A DNA stretch of 64,000 bases from Caulobacteraceae bacterium (GCA_030446805.1 JAUJMO010000005.1:24022-88021), one strand, 5' to 3'. Positions 25,948 to 34,931 are shown, counted from the first letter of the stretch. Numbers and translations: made by a program. The notes: a model not told the origin generated them from the letters alone.

Positions 25948-27822
25948 TTACTGGCAGGCCAAGCACTCCTCGTAGTCGACCCGTGCGGCGACCTTGACCG
26001 CCTTCTCCGCCGCCGGGTCGGCGCCCGCGAAGGCGGCCCGCTGCACGGATTTGCTGCGGAGGTAGTAGAGCGACTTCACGCCGCGCTCCCACGCGCTCCA
26101 GTGGATCATGTGCAGGTCGAACTTGTCGACGTCCCCCGGGAGGAAGACGTTCAGCGACTGCGACTGACAGATCTCCGGCGTGCGGTCCGCGGCCAGTTCG
26201 ATGATCCAGCGCTGGTCCAGTTCGAAGGCGGTCTTGAACACGTCCTTCTCGTCGGGGGTGAGCGCGTCCAGGTGCTGCACCGATCCCTCGTTCTCCAGGA
26301 TGGAGCTCCAGGTCTCGGCCGTGTCCAACCCACGCTCGGCCAACAGGCGCTGAAGGTAAGGGTTCTTGACGGCGAAGGAGCCGCTTAGGGTTTTGTGCGT
26401 GTAGATATTGGCGGGGATCGGCTCCACGCCGGCCGATGTGCCGCCGCAGATGATGGAGATCGAAGCCGTGGGCGCGATCGCCAGCTTGTGGCTGAACCGC
26501 TCCATCACGCCGCGGTCGGCGGCGTCCGGACAAGCGCCACGCTCGGCGGCCAGCGTGCGGCTGGCGGCGTCGGCCCGCGAACGCAGGTGGCGGAACAGCC
26601 GCCGGTTCCAGCTCTTGGCCAGGGCGGACTCGAACGGCACGCCCTGTCCTTGCAGAAAGCTGTGAAAGCCCATCAGGCCCAGACCCACGGAGCGTTCGCG
26701 GCCGGCGGCGTAGATGGCGTCGGCCATGGCCGGAGGGGCGCGGTCGATGAAGTCCTGCAGCACATTGTCGAGGAAGCGGAAGGTGTCCTCGATGAAGGTC
26801 GGATGGTCGCGCCACTCCAGGAAGGTCTCGGCGTTGACCGACGACAGGCAGCAGACGGCCGTGCGCTGCCGTCCATGGTGGTCCATGCCCGTGGGCAGCA
26901 TGATCTCGGAGCAGAGGTTCGACTGAGTCACCTTGAGCCCCAGCTCGCGCTGGTGCGACGGCAGCGCCCGGTTCACCGTGTCGGAGAAGATCAGGTAGGG
27001 CTCGCCCGTCTGCAGCCGGATCTCCAGGATCTTCTGCCAAAGGGAGCGGGCGTCCACCTGGCGCATCACCTCGCCCGTCTTGGGCGAGCGAAGCCCGAAC
27101 AGGGCGCCCTCGCGCACCGCCTCCATGAACTCGTCCGTTATGGAGATGCCGTGGTGCAGGTTCAGCGACTTGCGGTTGAAGTCGCCGGACGGCTTGCGGA
27201 TTTCCAGGAACTCTTCGATCTCCGGATGGTGGACGTCGAGATAGACGGCCGCCGAACCCCGCCGCAGGGAGCCCTGGCTGATCGCCAGGGTCAGGCTGTC
27301 CATGACCCGGATGAAGGGAATGATCCCGGACGTCTGGCCCGCGCCCTTCACCTTCTCTCCGATGGAGCGGACCCCACCCCAATAGGTGCCGATGCCGCCG
27401 CCGTTCGAGGCCAACGCCACGTTCTCGTTCCAGACGCTCTGGATACCCTCCAGGCTGTCGGAGACGGCGTTCAGGAAGCAGGAAATGGGCAGGCCGCGAT
27501 CCGCGCCGCCGTTGGACAGTACGGGAGTGGCCGGCATGAACCACAACCGGCTCATGTAATCGTACATTCTTTGGGCGTGGTCGGCGTCGTCGGCGTAGGC
27601 GGTCGCCACGCGGGCGAACATGTCCTGGTAGCTCTCGCCCGCGAGCAGGTAGCGATCTTCCAGCGTCTTCTTGCCGAAATCGGTCAGGAGGTCGTCGCGT
27701 GAGCGGTCCACCTCGACCTTGCGCACCAGTTGCAGATGAGGCTTGGCCTCTGTCCTGACCACAGTCGGTGCAAAGCTCCCGTCCATCGTCTCGGACCGCA
27801 CCGCTTCACTCGCGCCCAGCAT
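25948..27822 (-). CDS. nrdA: Class I ribonucleotide reductase, alpha subunit
   Basis: A 624-residue catalytic subunit reducing ribonucleoside diphosphates for DNA synthesis. Visible features: PATPVLSNGG and the substrate-site Cys in PISCFLN, SNGGGIGTYWG, the active-site NLCSEI, and the C-terminal redox pair in ECLACQ. The N-terminus starts almost at the 10-helix barrel domain, with no recognisable ATP-cone. I chose the ATG at 27822; the frame upstream to 28203 is non-homologous. The beta subunit gene is not in the window. It converges on the ABC permease gene. Confidence 0.93.
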   Translation of the reverse strand: MLGASEAVRSETMDGSFAPTVVRTEAKPHLQLVRKVEVDRSRDDLLTDFGKKTLEDRYLLAGESYQDMFARVATAYADDADHAQRMYDYMSRLWFMPATPVLSNGGADRGLPISCFLNAVSDSLEGIQSVWNENVALASNGGGIGTYWGGVRSIGEKVKGAGQTSGIIPFIRVMDSLTLAISQGSLRRGSAAVYLDVHHPEIEEFLEIRKPSGDFNRKSLNLHHGISITDEFMEAVREGALFGLRSPKTGEVMRQVDARSLWQKILEIRLQTGEPYLIFSDTVNRALPSHQRELGLKVTQSNLCSEIMLPTGMDHHGRQRTAVCCLSSVNAETFLEWRDHPTFIEDTFRFLDNVLQDFIDRAPPAMADAIYAAGRERSVGLGLMGFHSFLQGQGVPFESALAKSWNRRLFRHLRSRADAASRTLAAERGACPDAADRGVMERFSHKLAIAPTASISIICGGTSAGVEPIPANIYTHKTLSGSFAVKNPYLQRLLAERGLDTAETWSSILENEGSVQHLDALTPDEKDVFKTAFELDQRWIIELAADRTPEICQSQSLNVFLPGDVDKFDLHMIHWSAWERGVKSLYYLRSKSVQRAAFAGADPAAEKAVKVAARVDYEECLACQ

Positions 27823-27959
27823 AACCGCCCCGAATCGTTCGAACTGAAAAATCGTCGTGCCACCCACATTTAGGTCTGGACGGCTTCGGCGACCCCAATA
27901 TCTAGGCCACAGGGTTAAGCAGACGTCAACGACAGCGGCGCCCGCATCCGTGGATCGGC

Positions 27960-27968
27960 TGTGGATGA
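27960..27968 (-). promoter_or_regulatory. DnaA-like box upstream of nrdA
   Basis: TCATCCACA on the minus strand, one mismatch from TTATCCACA, 138 bases upstream of the nrdA start. A GANTC motif (GAATC, 27832-27836) also sits ten bases before the start. DnaA control of nrd genes is known in E. coli and cell-cycle control in Caulobacter; here it is inferred from the motif. Confidence 0.35.
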
Positions 27969-28046
27969 ACCCGTGCTGCGCCGGGTGCGGACGTAGGCCC
28001 CGCGCGCCGGAAGCGAGCCGTGTCCGGGACCCGGGCGCCAGGCCGC

Positions 28047-28478
28047 TCAGGGGCAGTGTTTGATGCGGGCCGCGCCGCAGGTGGCGCCCATGTGCGCCTT
28101 GGCCCAGTCCTCGACGCTTTGGGAGCCGTCGATCACGCAGCGGGGGCGACCTTCCGCCACCACCAGGACCACGCGCTCGCCGGAACCCGGGTTGAACCAC
28201 CAATCCTGGCCGCCTCTGTTCACATGCAGCAGACCGGGCGAGGAGAGATGGCAGATCGTGGCCCGGTCGTAGGCCTTGCAGGACACGTGGCCGCTACGGC
28301 GGCGAAAGGTCACGTCGTTGAACTGCGCCGTCTTCAGAGGTCGGCCCAGTCCCGCAAAGGCGGCCGCGTCCGCACCGGCGCAGGCCGGGCCCTCGATCCT
28401 TGGCGGCGGAGGAAGCTGCGGCCCGCAAGCGGCGGCCGAGGCCATCACCAGCAGGCAGGAAAGGCGGCCGACGCTCAT
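28047..28478 (-). CDS. Small uncharacterised lipoprotein
   Basis: A 143-residue predicted lipoprotein. The signal sequence MSVGRLSCLLVMASAAAC ends in a lipobox (AAAC), followed by a Pro-rich stretch. The mature part contains six further cysteines, likely forming disulfides in the periplasm, and no domain I recognise. It lies upstream of nrdA on the same strand with a 224-base gap, so it is probably separately regulated. No function can be assigned. Confidence 0.7.
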   Translation of the reverse strand: MSVGRLSCLLVMASAAACGPQLPPPPRIEGPACAGADAAAFAGLGRPLKTAQFNDVTFRRRSGHVSCKAYDRATICHLSSPGLLHVNRGGQDWWFNPGSGERVVLVVAEGRPRCVIDGSQSVEDWAKAHMGATCGAARIKHCP

Positions 28479-28730
28479 GGCGCGGGTCTAGCACGGCCCG
28501 CCACGCTCGCCAGGCCGGAGCGGAACCGTCCCGCTCCATGCTCCACCCGGGTCGCGGTTTGCGGCTACCGACCAGATGGTCGACGGCTCACCGCCGTGGC
28601 GGGGTCCACCACACCCCGGGCAGCGCCGGCTCCTGGACGCCGTATCGACCGCGGCGGCGCTGACGGGCAGCGGCCGCTTCCGCCGGTGCGGGGGAGGCGC
28701 TAAGCAATCGGACTGTTGAGGAGCGCCCGC

Positions 28731-29723
28731 ATGATCGACCCCGCCCAGCCCCGTCATGACTGGACATTGGCTGAAGTGGAGGCGCTGTTCGCCCTGCCCT
28801 TTCCCCAACTCGTGTTCCAGGCGGCGGCCGTGCACCGGCGCTGGTTCGATCCCTCCGAGGTGCAGCTGTCGCAGCTCCTGAGCGTCAAGACGGGGGGCTG
28901 CGCGGAGAACTGCGGCTACTGCTCGCAGTCGGCCTCGTTCGACACCGGGCTCCGGGCCTCCAAGCTGATGGATCCTCAGGTCGTGATCGCCCAGGCGGAG
29001 CAGGCCAAGGCCGGGGGCGCGCAACGCTTCTGCATGGGCGCGGCCTGGCGCGAGCTGAAGGACCGCGACCTGCCCAAGCTGGCGGCCATGATCTCCGGCG
29101 TGAAGGCCCTGGGCCTGGAGACCTGCGCGACGCTTGGGATGCTGACGCCGGCCCAGGCGCAGGAGCTCAAGGCCGCGGGGCTGGACTATTACAATCACAA
29201 CCTGGACACGGGGCCGGACTATTACGCGGCGGTGGTGACCACGCGCACCTACCAGGACCGACTGGATACGCTGGCGGCGGTGCGCGATTCAGGCATGAGC
29301 ACCTGCTGCGGCGGCATCGTCGGCATGGGCGAGTCGCGGCGTGACCGTGCCGGTTTGCTGCACGCCTTGGCCACCCTGCCCGCGCACCCGGACAGCCTGC
29401 CGGTCAATGCCCTGGTTCCCGTGGCCGGGACGCCGATCGGGGACAAGGTGCGGCGGGAGGGCGAGCTCGACGGGCTGGAGTTCGCTCGCACGGTGGCCGT
29501 AGCGCGGCTGGTCTGCCCCAGGGCGATGGTGCGCCTGTCGGCCGGGCGCGAGACCATGAGCCGCGAGCTCCAGGCGCTGTGCTTCCTGGCCGGCGCCAAC
29601 AGCATCTTCGTGGGCGGGCGACTGCTCACCACGGCCAACCCGGAGCGCGACACGGACGCCGCCCTATTCGCCGACCTCGGCCTGCGCCCGATGGCGGAGC
29701 CGGCCCCGCCGGCCCGCGCCTGA
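28731..29723 (+). CDS. bioB: Biotin synthase BioB
   Basis: A 330-residue radical SAM enzyme that inserts sulfur into dethiobiotin, the last step of biotin synthesis. The 4Fe-4S/SAM motif [11 protein letters not shown], the [12 protein letters not shown] segment and GGIVGMGES are characteristic of BioB. The ATG at 28731 has GAGGAG ten bases upstream. Other biotin genes are not in the window, so this is a detached bioB. The next gene starts 98 bases downstream behind its own palindromic operators. Confidence 0.95.
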   Translation: MIDPAQPRHDWTLAEVEALFALPFPQLVFQAAAVHRRWFDPSEVQLSQLLSVKTGGCAENCGYCSQSASFDTGLRASKLMDPQVVIAQAEQAKAGGAQRFCMGAAWRELKDRDLPKLAAMISGVKALGLETCATLGMLTPAQAQELKAAGLDYYNHNLDTGPDYYAAVVTTRTYQDRLDTLAAVRDSGMSTCCGGIVGMGESRRDRAGLLHALATLPAHPDSLPVNALVPVAGTPIGDKVRREGELDGLEFARTVAVARLVCPRAMVRLSAGRETMSRELQALCFLAGANSIFVGGRLLTTANPERDTDAALFADLGLRPMAEPAPPARA

Positions 29724-29754
29724 CAAGGTGACGAAAACTTAATCCAGGCGGCGG

Positions 29755-29772
29755 GATCACAAATTTGTGATC
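29755..29772. promoter_or_regulatory. Palindromic operator-like site 1 (perfect dyad)
   Basis: GATCACAAATTTGTGATC is an exact 18-base palindrome between bioB and the VWA lipoprotein gene. A second, imperfect copy is centred 33 bases downstream. The two are followed by GGGGAG and the ATG at 29822, so they most likely overlap the promoter. The binding protein is unknown. Confidence 0.65.
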
Positions 29773-29787
29773 GGGAGTTCCCGCTGT

Positions 29788-29805
29788 GATCACGAGTTTG
29801 TGATT
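29788..29805. promoter_or_regulatory. Palindromic operator-like site 2
   Basis: GATCACGAGTTTGTGATT shares the GATCAC and TTTGTGAT arms of the upstream perfect palindrome, with two mismatched pairs in the dyad. It ends 16 bases before the start codon of the VWA lipoprotein. Bound protein here would block transcription or translation initiation, so repression is the simplest model. Confidence 0.6.
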
Positions 29806-29821
29806 ACAGGGGAGCAGATCC

Positions 29822-31450
29822 ATGAAGGGTCGAAGCGTGTGGCTGGCCGTGGCGCTGACGGCTTTGACGGCGGGCTGTGGGCGATCAGGCGGCGGGGCGG
29901 ACTACGCCGAAACAGCCAAGACGGAGGCCACGGCGGCGGAGACGGGCCCCCCCTATCCGGCCTACCCGCCCTATCCGGTGGACCCAAGCGTCCGCACGGG
30001 CGAGCCCGCCCGCTATCCCGACGCAAAGCCCAATCCGGTCAAGCGCACGGCCGAGCAGCCGGTCTCCACCTTCGCCATCGACGTGGACACGGCCTCCTAC
30101 GCGGTGGTGCGCCGCTTCCTGGCCTCCGGCGCCAAGCCGCCGGTCGACGCGGTGCGGGTGGAGGAGTTGATCAACTACTTCCCCTACGACTATCCGCGCC
30201 CGGCCCGCGAGGAGGTGTTCAAGCCCTTCGTGGCCGTCGCTCCCTCGCCCTGGGCTCCGGGCAAGCGGCTGATGCATGTGGCGCTCACCGGCTATGACAT
30301 TCCGCGCAGCGAGCGGCCGCCGCTGAACCTGGTGTTCCTGGTCGACGTCTCCGGCTCGATGGAGGGCGAGGATCGGCTGCCCTTGGCCAAGAAGGCGCTG
30401 GGCGTGCTCGTGGACCAGCTGCGTCCGCAGGACCGAGTGGCCATGGTGGTCTATGCCGGCCAGTCCGGGGAGGTGCTGGAGCCCACCTCCGGACGCAACA
30501 AGGCCAAGATCATGCGGGCGATCCGCGAACTCGGCGCGGGCGGCCCCACGGCCGGCGCGGAGGGGCTGGAGCACGCCTATCAATTAGCGCGAGAGAACTT
30601 CGACGAGGATGCGGTCAACCGCGTGATCCTGATGACGGACGGCGACTTCAACGTGGGCGTCATCTCCGAAGACCAGCTGGAGGACATGGTCGCCGACCAG
30701 CGGCAGACGGGAATCTATCTGTCCGTCTACGGCTTCGGTCAGGACAACCACCAGGATCGCCGGATGCAGGCGATCAGCCAGGCGGGCAACGGCACGGCCG
30801 GCTACATCGACACCCTGGACGAGGCCCGGAAGGTGTTTCGCGACGACTTCACCAGCTCCGTCTTCCCCATCGCCGACGACGTGAAGATCCAGGTCGAGTT
30901 CAACCCGGCCGCCGTCGCCGAATGGCGGCTGCTGGGCTATGAGACCCGGCTCTTGGCGCGCCAAGACTTCAACAACGACCGGGTGGACGCGGGGGAGGTC
31001 GGAGCCGGCGCAACGGTCACGGCCATATATGAGATCACCCCTCCGGGCGGGCCGGTCGCGGTGGACCCGCTGCGTTACGGTGGCGAGCCCCGGGCCGAGC
31101 TGGAGGCCCGCCGGGCGGGCGGGGATGAGATCGCCCTGGTGCGCTACCGCTTCAAACGGCCGGGCGGGACGCAGACGGCGCTGCGCGAACGCCCGGTCAC
31201 CGAGCAGGACGCCTACCCCACCTTGGACGCCGCGCCGGAGTCCACCCGGTGGGCGGTGGCGGTGGCCGGCTACGGCCAGCGGCTTCGCAACGACCCCAAC
31301 CTGGGTCCCCGCTTCGGGTGGGACCGCCTGGAGCGACTGGCCCAAGGCGCGCGGGGTGACGACCCTTGGGGGCTCCGCGCCGAGTTCCTGCGGCTGGTGC
31401 GCGCGGCCCGGGACGCCGAGCCGGCGGAGCGGGCCGGTGAGGCGGCCTAG
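29822..31450 (+). CDS. VWA-domain lipoprotein (YfbK-like)
   Basis: A 542-residue lipid-anchored periplasmic or surface protein. The signal peptide ends in the lipobox LTAGC. A von Willebrand N-terminal domain begins near STFAIDVDTASYAVVRRFL, then a VWA domain with the MIDAS residues in LVDVSGSM and MTDGDFN, then the C-terminal DUF3520-type domain of YfbK proteins (PGGTQTALRERPVTEQD). GGGGAG precedes the ATG. Two palindromes lie directly upstream, suggesting dedicated control. YfbK-type proteins have no firm function; metal-dependent binding of a partner is inferred. Confidence 0.85.
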   Translation: MKGRSVWLAVALTALTAGCGRSGGGADYAETAKTEATAAETGPPYPAYPPYPVDPSVRTGEPARYPDAKPNPVKRTAEQPVSTFAIDVDTASYAVVRRFLASGAKPPVDAVRVEELINYFPYDYPRPAREEVFKPFVAVAPSPWAPGKRLMHVALTGYDIPRSERPPLNLVFLVDVSGSMEGEDRLPLAKKALGVLVDQLRPQDRVAMVVYAGQSGEVLEPTSGRNKAKIMRAIRELGAGGPTAGAEGLEHAYQLARENFDEDAVNRVILMTDGDFNVGVISEDQLEDMVADQRQTGIYLSVYGFGQDNHQDRRMQAISQAGNGTAGYIDTLDEARKVFRDDFTSSVFPIADDVKIQVEFNPAAVAEWRLLGYETRLLARQDFNNDRVDAGEVGAGATVTAIYEITPPGGPVAVDPLRYGGEPRAELEARRAGGDEIALVRYRFKRPGGTQTALRERPVTEQDAYPTLDAAPESTRWAVAVAGYGQRLRNDPNLGPRFGWDRLERLAQGARGDDPWGLRAEFLRLVRAARDAEPAERAGEAA

Positions 31451-31722
31451 CTTTCCTCGTCGAAGCGGGCGCTGACCAAGGCGACAAGGGCGTCGGCGGC
31501 GGCTTCCGCCTCCGGGCCCTCAGCCTCGATGTCGAGCGCGCAGCCAGGGCCCGCGGCCAGCATCATCAGCCCCATGATCGACTGGGCGTCGACGGTCTGG
31601 CCGTCCTTGGAGACGCGGACCTCCGCGTCGAACTGGGCCGCCAGCTTGACGAACTTGGCTGAGGCGCGCGCGTGCAGGCCGCGGGTGTTGCACACGCCCA
31701 CCGTTCGACGGGCGGCGCTCAA
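31447..31722 (-). CDS. ptsH: Phosphocarrier protein HPr
   Basis: A 91-residue HPr of the regulatory PTS. The active histidine is His17 in GLHARAS, and Ser48 in AQSIMGLMML is the HprK target site. The start is a TTG at 31722 overlapping the EIIA stop (TTGA); no ATG is available nearby. It accepts phosphate from enzyme I (not in the window) and passes it to EIIA. It converges with the VWA lipoprotein gene, their ends overlapping by four bases. Confidence 0.9.
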   Translation of the reverse strand: MSAARRTVGVCNTRGLHARASAKFVKLAAQFDAEVRVSKDGQTVDAQSIMGLMMLAAGPGCALDIEAEGPEAEAAADALVALVSARFDEES

Positions 31723-32123
31723 GCGCCGCCCGCCATGAGGTAGCTGGCGACGGAGATGTACTTGCGCCCGGCGTCCTGGGCGGCCTGGACGCAGACCTCC
31801 ATGGGCTCGCGCGCGCGCACGCTGGCGAGCTTGATCAGCATGGGCAGGTTCAGACCGGCGATGACCTCGCCGTGGGTTTCCCGCATCACCGATATGGCCA
31901 GGTTGGAGGGCGTGCCGCCGAACATGTCGGTCAGCAGGATCACGCCGCGGCCGCTGTCGACGCGCCGGCAGGCCTCCACGATGTCCCGGCGACGTTGCTC
32001 CATGTCGTCGTCCGCCTGGATGCTGACGGCGTCCACCGCCGTCTGCGGCCCGACCACATGCTCCATGGCCAGCACGAACTCGTCCGCCAGCCGCCCGTGG
32101 GTGACGATCACCAAACCGATCAT
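31719..32123 (-). CDS. PTS EIIA component, mannose (ManX) family
   Basis: A 134-residue EIIA-Man-type protein. The phospho-acceptor His9 is in IVTHG, and DMFGGTPSN is the family signature. In alphaproteobacteria such proteins, without a membrane EIIC, act in the regulatory PTS that feeds carbon and nitrogen status to other systems. It is coupled to HPr downstream. The gap to hprK upstream is 111 bases, where rapZ is found in many relatives but is absent here. Confidence 0.9.
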   Translation of the reverse strand: MIGLVIVTHGRLADEFVLAMEHVVGPQTAVDAVSIQADDDMEQRRRDIVEACRRVDSGRGVILLTDMFGGTPSNLAISVMRETHGEVIAGLNLPMLIKLASVRAREPMEVCVQAAQDAGRKYISVASYLMAGGA

Positions 32124-32234
32124 GCGAGGTGAAATGCTCCCCGCCCCGACGCATGGGGCGCCGGCGGCGAATTGACGGGCGATGAGTGCGCGGCCCGGTC
32201 GCGGAGCGCCGCTATACGCCGCTGGCGCCGGGAG

Positions 32235-32687
32235 TCAAAAATCGGCGTCGCCTGGCCGACTTGCAAGGGCGTGAGCCAGGGCGAGTTCGACCTTGGCCGG
32301 AGCGGAGGCCTCCAACGGCCGCAGCACCGTGCGCTCCACAGCCACCCCGGCCAGGGTCTGTCGGGCGCGATTCGGAATGCGGTCCAGCTCGATGTCGGAA
32401 GCCACACAGTGGACCACCAGAGCCACCCGGGTCAGTTCGCGCCACCCAACCGCCAGCACATCCAGCCCGCGAACCTCGAGGAGGCGGGCGAGCGCGGGCG
32501 GCGCCTTGGCGTAGAGCCGGCCCGAGGACGCCCACAGCTGCACGCGGTCGTCGGCCACCAGCGACCACCCGCGCTCGATCAGCCGCAGCATCAGGTCGCT
32601 TTTGCCCACTCCCGACCGGCCGGTGAGCAGAACGCCGGCCCACCCCGCCGAGGTGCGCCGGGCCACGCAGCCGGCGTGTTCGATCAC
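32235..32687 (-). CDS. hprK: HPr kinase/phosphorylase, short alphaproteobacterial form
   Basis: A 150-residue protein corresponding to the C-terminal catalytic half of HprK. The Walker A motif GRSGVGKSD (Lys29) and the VADDRV segment are present; the N-terminal domain of firmicute HprK (about 130 residues) is missing, as is usual in alphaproteobacteria. It phosphorylates the serine of HPr, encoded two genes downstream. The ATG overlaps the chvG stop (ATGA), tying PTS regulation to the ChvG/ChvI system. Confidence 0.88.
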   Translation of the reverse strand: MIEHAGCVARRTSAGWAGVLLTGRSGVGKSDLMLRLIERGWSLVADDRVQLWASSGRLYAKAPPALARLLEVRGLDVLAVGWRELTRVALVVHCVASDIELDRIPNRARQTLAGVAVERTVLRPLEASAPAKVELALAHALASRPGDADF

Positions 32688-34168
32688 GGACGTGCGCCCG
32701 CTTCCGGCAGGGCCATCTGGAACCGCGCCCCGAGCAGCCGGCCCGTCTCGTCCAACCGGTTCTCGGCCCAGATACGCCCGCCGTGGGCGTCGACGATCTG
32801 ACGCGCGATGGACAGTCCCAGGCCCGAGTTGCCGCCGAAAGCCGCGCCCTTCGGCCGTGAGGTGTAGAAGCGTTCAAACACGGTTTCGAGATTGTCCACC
32901 GGCACCCCCGGCCCGTTGTCCTCCACGGCGACCACCGCCTGCCCGTCCTGCCGCAGCAGGCGCACCCGCACGGCCGACTCCGGCGGGCTGAACGAACGCG
33001 CGTTGTCGATCAGGTTGCGCACCACCTGCCCCAGCGGTCCGTCCCGACCTTGCACATAGACGGGCGGATCGGCCTGCCGCTCGTAGCGCACCTCGGTCTC
33101 GGACGGCCGGCGCGTCTCGCCGTAAAAGGCGATCAGCTCGGCCAGGAGCGCGTCCAGGTCCACCGGATGCGGAGCGTCGCGCGACAGCTCCGCGTCGAGC
33201 CGGGATGCGTTGGAGATGTCGGTGATCAGCCGATCCAGCCGGCCCACGTCCTGTTTGAGGATGCCGAGCAACCGGGCGCGCGGAGCCTCGTCGCGGACCA
33301 GCTCCAAAGTTTCCACGGCGGAGCGGATGGAGGTGAGCGGGTTCCTGATCTCGTGCGCCACGTCGGCCGCAAAGGCCTCGATGGCGTCCATGCGCTGGCT
33401 GAGCGCCCCCGTCATGGCTTGCAAGGCGCGGGTGAGGTCGCCGATCTCGTCGTCCCGGCCGGCGAGGCGCGGTAGCTGGATCGATCGGGCCCTGGACAGG
33501 CGCACCAGGTCCGCTGCGTGCGCCAACTCCACGATCGGCCGTGCGACGAAGCGGGCCAGCAGCACGGAGGACAGCAGGCTGACGGCCACGGCGACCAGAA
33601 TGAAAGGGATCAGATTGCGCCGCTGCGCGGCCAGCACCTCGTTGAAATCGCCGGCCTCGATGGTCAGCACGCCGAGGGGCGCCCGCACACGCCGGATCGG
33701 GATGGAGACGGAGACCACTCGCTCACCCAGCACCGAGCGCCGCACTTCCGAGATGATCTCGCCCGTCGTGCGAGCGCGCGCCACCTCCGCTTCGAAGTGG
33801 CTGCGCGCGCGGGCGATGTCCTCCGGCGAAGGGCGCGCTTCCGGCTTGGCCGAGACCGGCGGCAGCGGCCGGGCCTCGATGACGTTCGTGACCGTGTTGC
33901 TGTCGATCACCACCCGGCCCTGGGCGTCGGTCAGGCGCGCGCGCTGGTCCTCGAAGATGAAGCTCCGCTGCAGGATCTCCGAGGCGGTCAACTGGTCGAA
34001 ACCCTGGGCGGGGTCTTCGAAGGTGGCGTAGGCCGCGATCAGCTCGGCCAGGAACCGCCCCTGGATGGTCAGGCTTTCCTTGCGGGCGTCCACCAGCGCC
34101 TGGCGCTGCTCGTTGAGCACCAGGGCGCCGGCGACCAGGATCGCCAGGCTGAGCAGGTTGAGCGCCAC
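32684..34168 (-). CDS. chvG: Envelope/acid-stress sensor histidine kinase ChvG
   Basis: A membrane histidine kinase, 494 residues from the GTG at 34168. The first hydrophobic segment starts immediately (ALNLLSLAILVAGALVL), followed by a periplasmic domain (about 25-165), a second helix (about 185-207), HAMP, HisKA with DVAHEIRNPL and an HATPase with NLIDNARSFS, DNGPGVP and GLGLSI. The same frame continues upstream through an Arg-rich stretch typical of the ChvG cytoplasmic tail but contains no ATG, GTG or TTG, so the true start may be non-canonical and lie within the end of chvI. Confidence 0.88.
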   Translation of the reverse strand: MALNLLSLAILVAGALVLNEQRQALVDARKESLTIQGRFLAELIAAYATFEDPAQGFDQLTASEILQRSFIFEDQRARLTDAQGRVVIDSNTVTNVIEARPLPPVSAKPEARPSPEDIARARSHFEAEVARARTTGEIISEVRRSVLGERVVSVSIPIRRVRAPLGVLTIEAGDFNEVLAAQRRNLIPFILVAVAVSLLSSVLLARFVARPIVELAHAADLVRLSRARSIQLPRLAGRDDEIGDLTRALQAMTGALSQRMDAIEAFAADVAHEIRNPLTSIRSAVETLELVRDEAPRARLLGILKQDVGRLDRLITDISNASRLDAELSRDAPHPVDLDALLAELIAFYGETRRPSETEVRYERQADPPVYVQGRDGPLGQVVRNLIDNARSFSPPESAVRVRLLRQDGQAVVAVEDNGPGVPVDNLETVFERFYTSRPKGAAFGGNSGLGLSIARQIVDAHGGRIWAENRLDETGRLLGARFQMALPEAGARP

Positions 34169-34226
34169 GATCAGCCGCCCGAGGCGCGTGCCCAGAAAGG
34201 GCAGCGCCCGGATCCGGCGCCGGCGC

Positions 34227-34931
34227 TCAGCTTTCTCGGTAGCGATAGCCGACCCCGTACAGCGTCTCGATGGCGTCGAACTCCGGGTCGACCTGCCGGA
34301 ACTTCTTGCGCATGCGCTTGATGTGGCTGTCGATGGTGCGATCGTCGACGTAGACTTGGTCGTCGTAGGCCGCGTCCATGAGATTGTCCCGGCTTTTCAC
34401 GAACCCGGGCCGGGAGGCCAGCGCCTGCAGCAGCAGGAATTCGGTGACGGTCAACTTGACCTGCTTGCCGTCCCATACCGAGGCGTGGCGTGCCGGATCC
34501 AGGGTGAGCTTGCCTCGCTTGATGGCCTTGGACGGCGTGCCGGCAGGCTGCGCCGCCTCCTCCGCGTCGGCGCCGGCGCGGCGGAGCAGCGCCTTGACGC
34601 GCTCCAGCAGCAGTCGCTGGCTGAACGGCTTGTGGACGTAGTCGTCCGCGCCCAGGTTGAAGCCCAGGATCTCGTCGATCTCCTCGTCCTTGGAGGTCAG
34701 GATGATGACGGGCAGCTCCGACGTCTGGCGAAGCCGCCGGAGCACCTCCATGCCGTCCATCCGGGGCATCTTGACGTCGAGGATGGCGAGGTCCGGCGGA
34801 TCGCGCTCCAGCCCGGTCAGGCCCGCGGCCCCGTCGTGATAGGCGCGCACCTTGTGCCCCTGACTCTCCAAGGCCAGCGACACGGAGGCCACGATGTTTT
34901 CGTCGTCGTCGATCAGCGCAATGTCGGCCAT
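34227..34931 (-). CDS. chvI: Two-component response regulator ChvI
   Basis: A 234-residue OmpR-type regulator: receiver domain with ALIDDDENI, phospho-acceptor Asp in [11 protein letters not shown] and Lys in HKPF; winged helix at the C-terminus with [17 protein letters not shown] and GVGYRYRE. ChvI regulates envelope, acid and symbiosis-type responses in alphaproteobacteria. Its order chvI-chvG-hprK-EIIA-HPr is conserved in the class. It is divergent from the DUF4142 lipoprotein gene. Confidence 0.93.
   Translation of the reverse strand: MADIALIDDDENIVASVSLALESQGHKVRAYHDGAAGLTGLERDPPDLAILDVKMPRMDGMEVLRRLRQTSELPVIILTSKDEEIDEILGFNLGADDYVHKPFSQRLLLERVKALLRRAGADAEEAAQPAGTPSKAIKRGKLTLDPARHASVWDGKQVKLTVTEFLLLQALASRPGFVKSRDNLMDAAYDDQVYVDDRTIDSHIKRMRKKFRQVDPEFDAIETLYGVGYRYRES

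Noticed and set aside
28569-28582. Short inverted repeat CGACCAGATGGTCG upstream of bioB
   Set aside because: Does not resemble BioR or BirA operators and six-base arms are common by chance at this base composition, so I did not call it a site.
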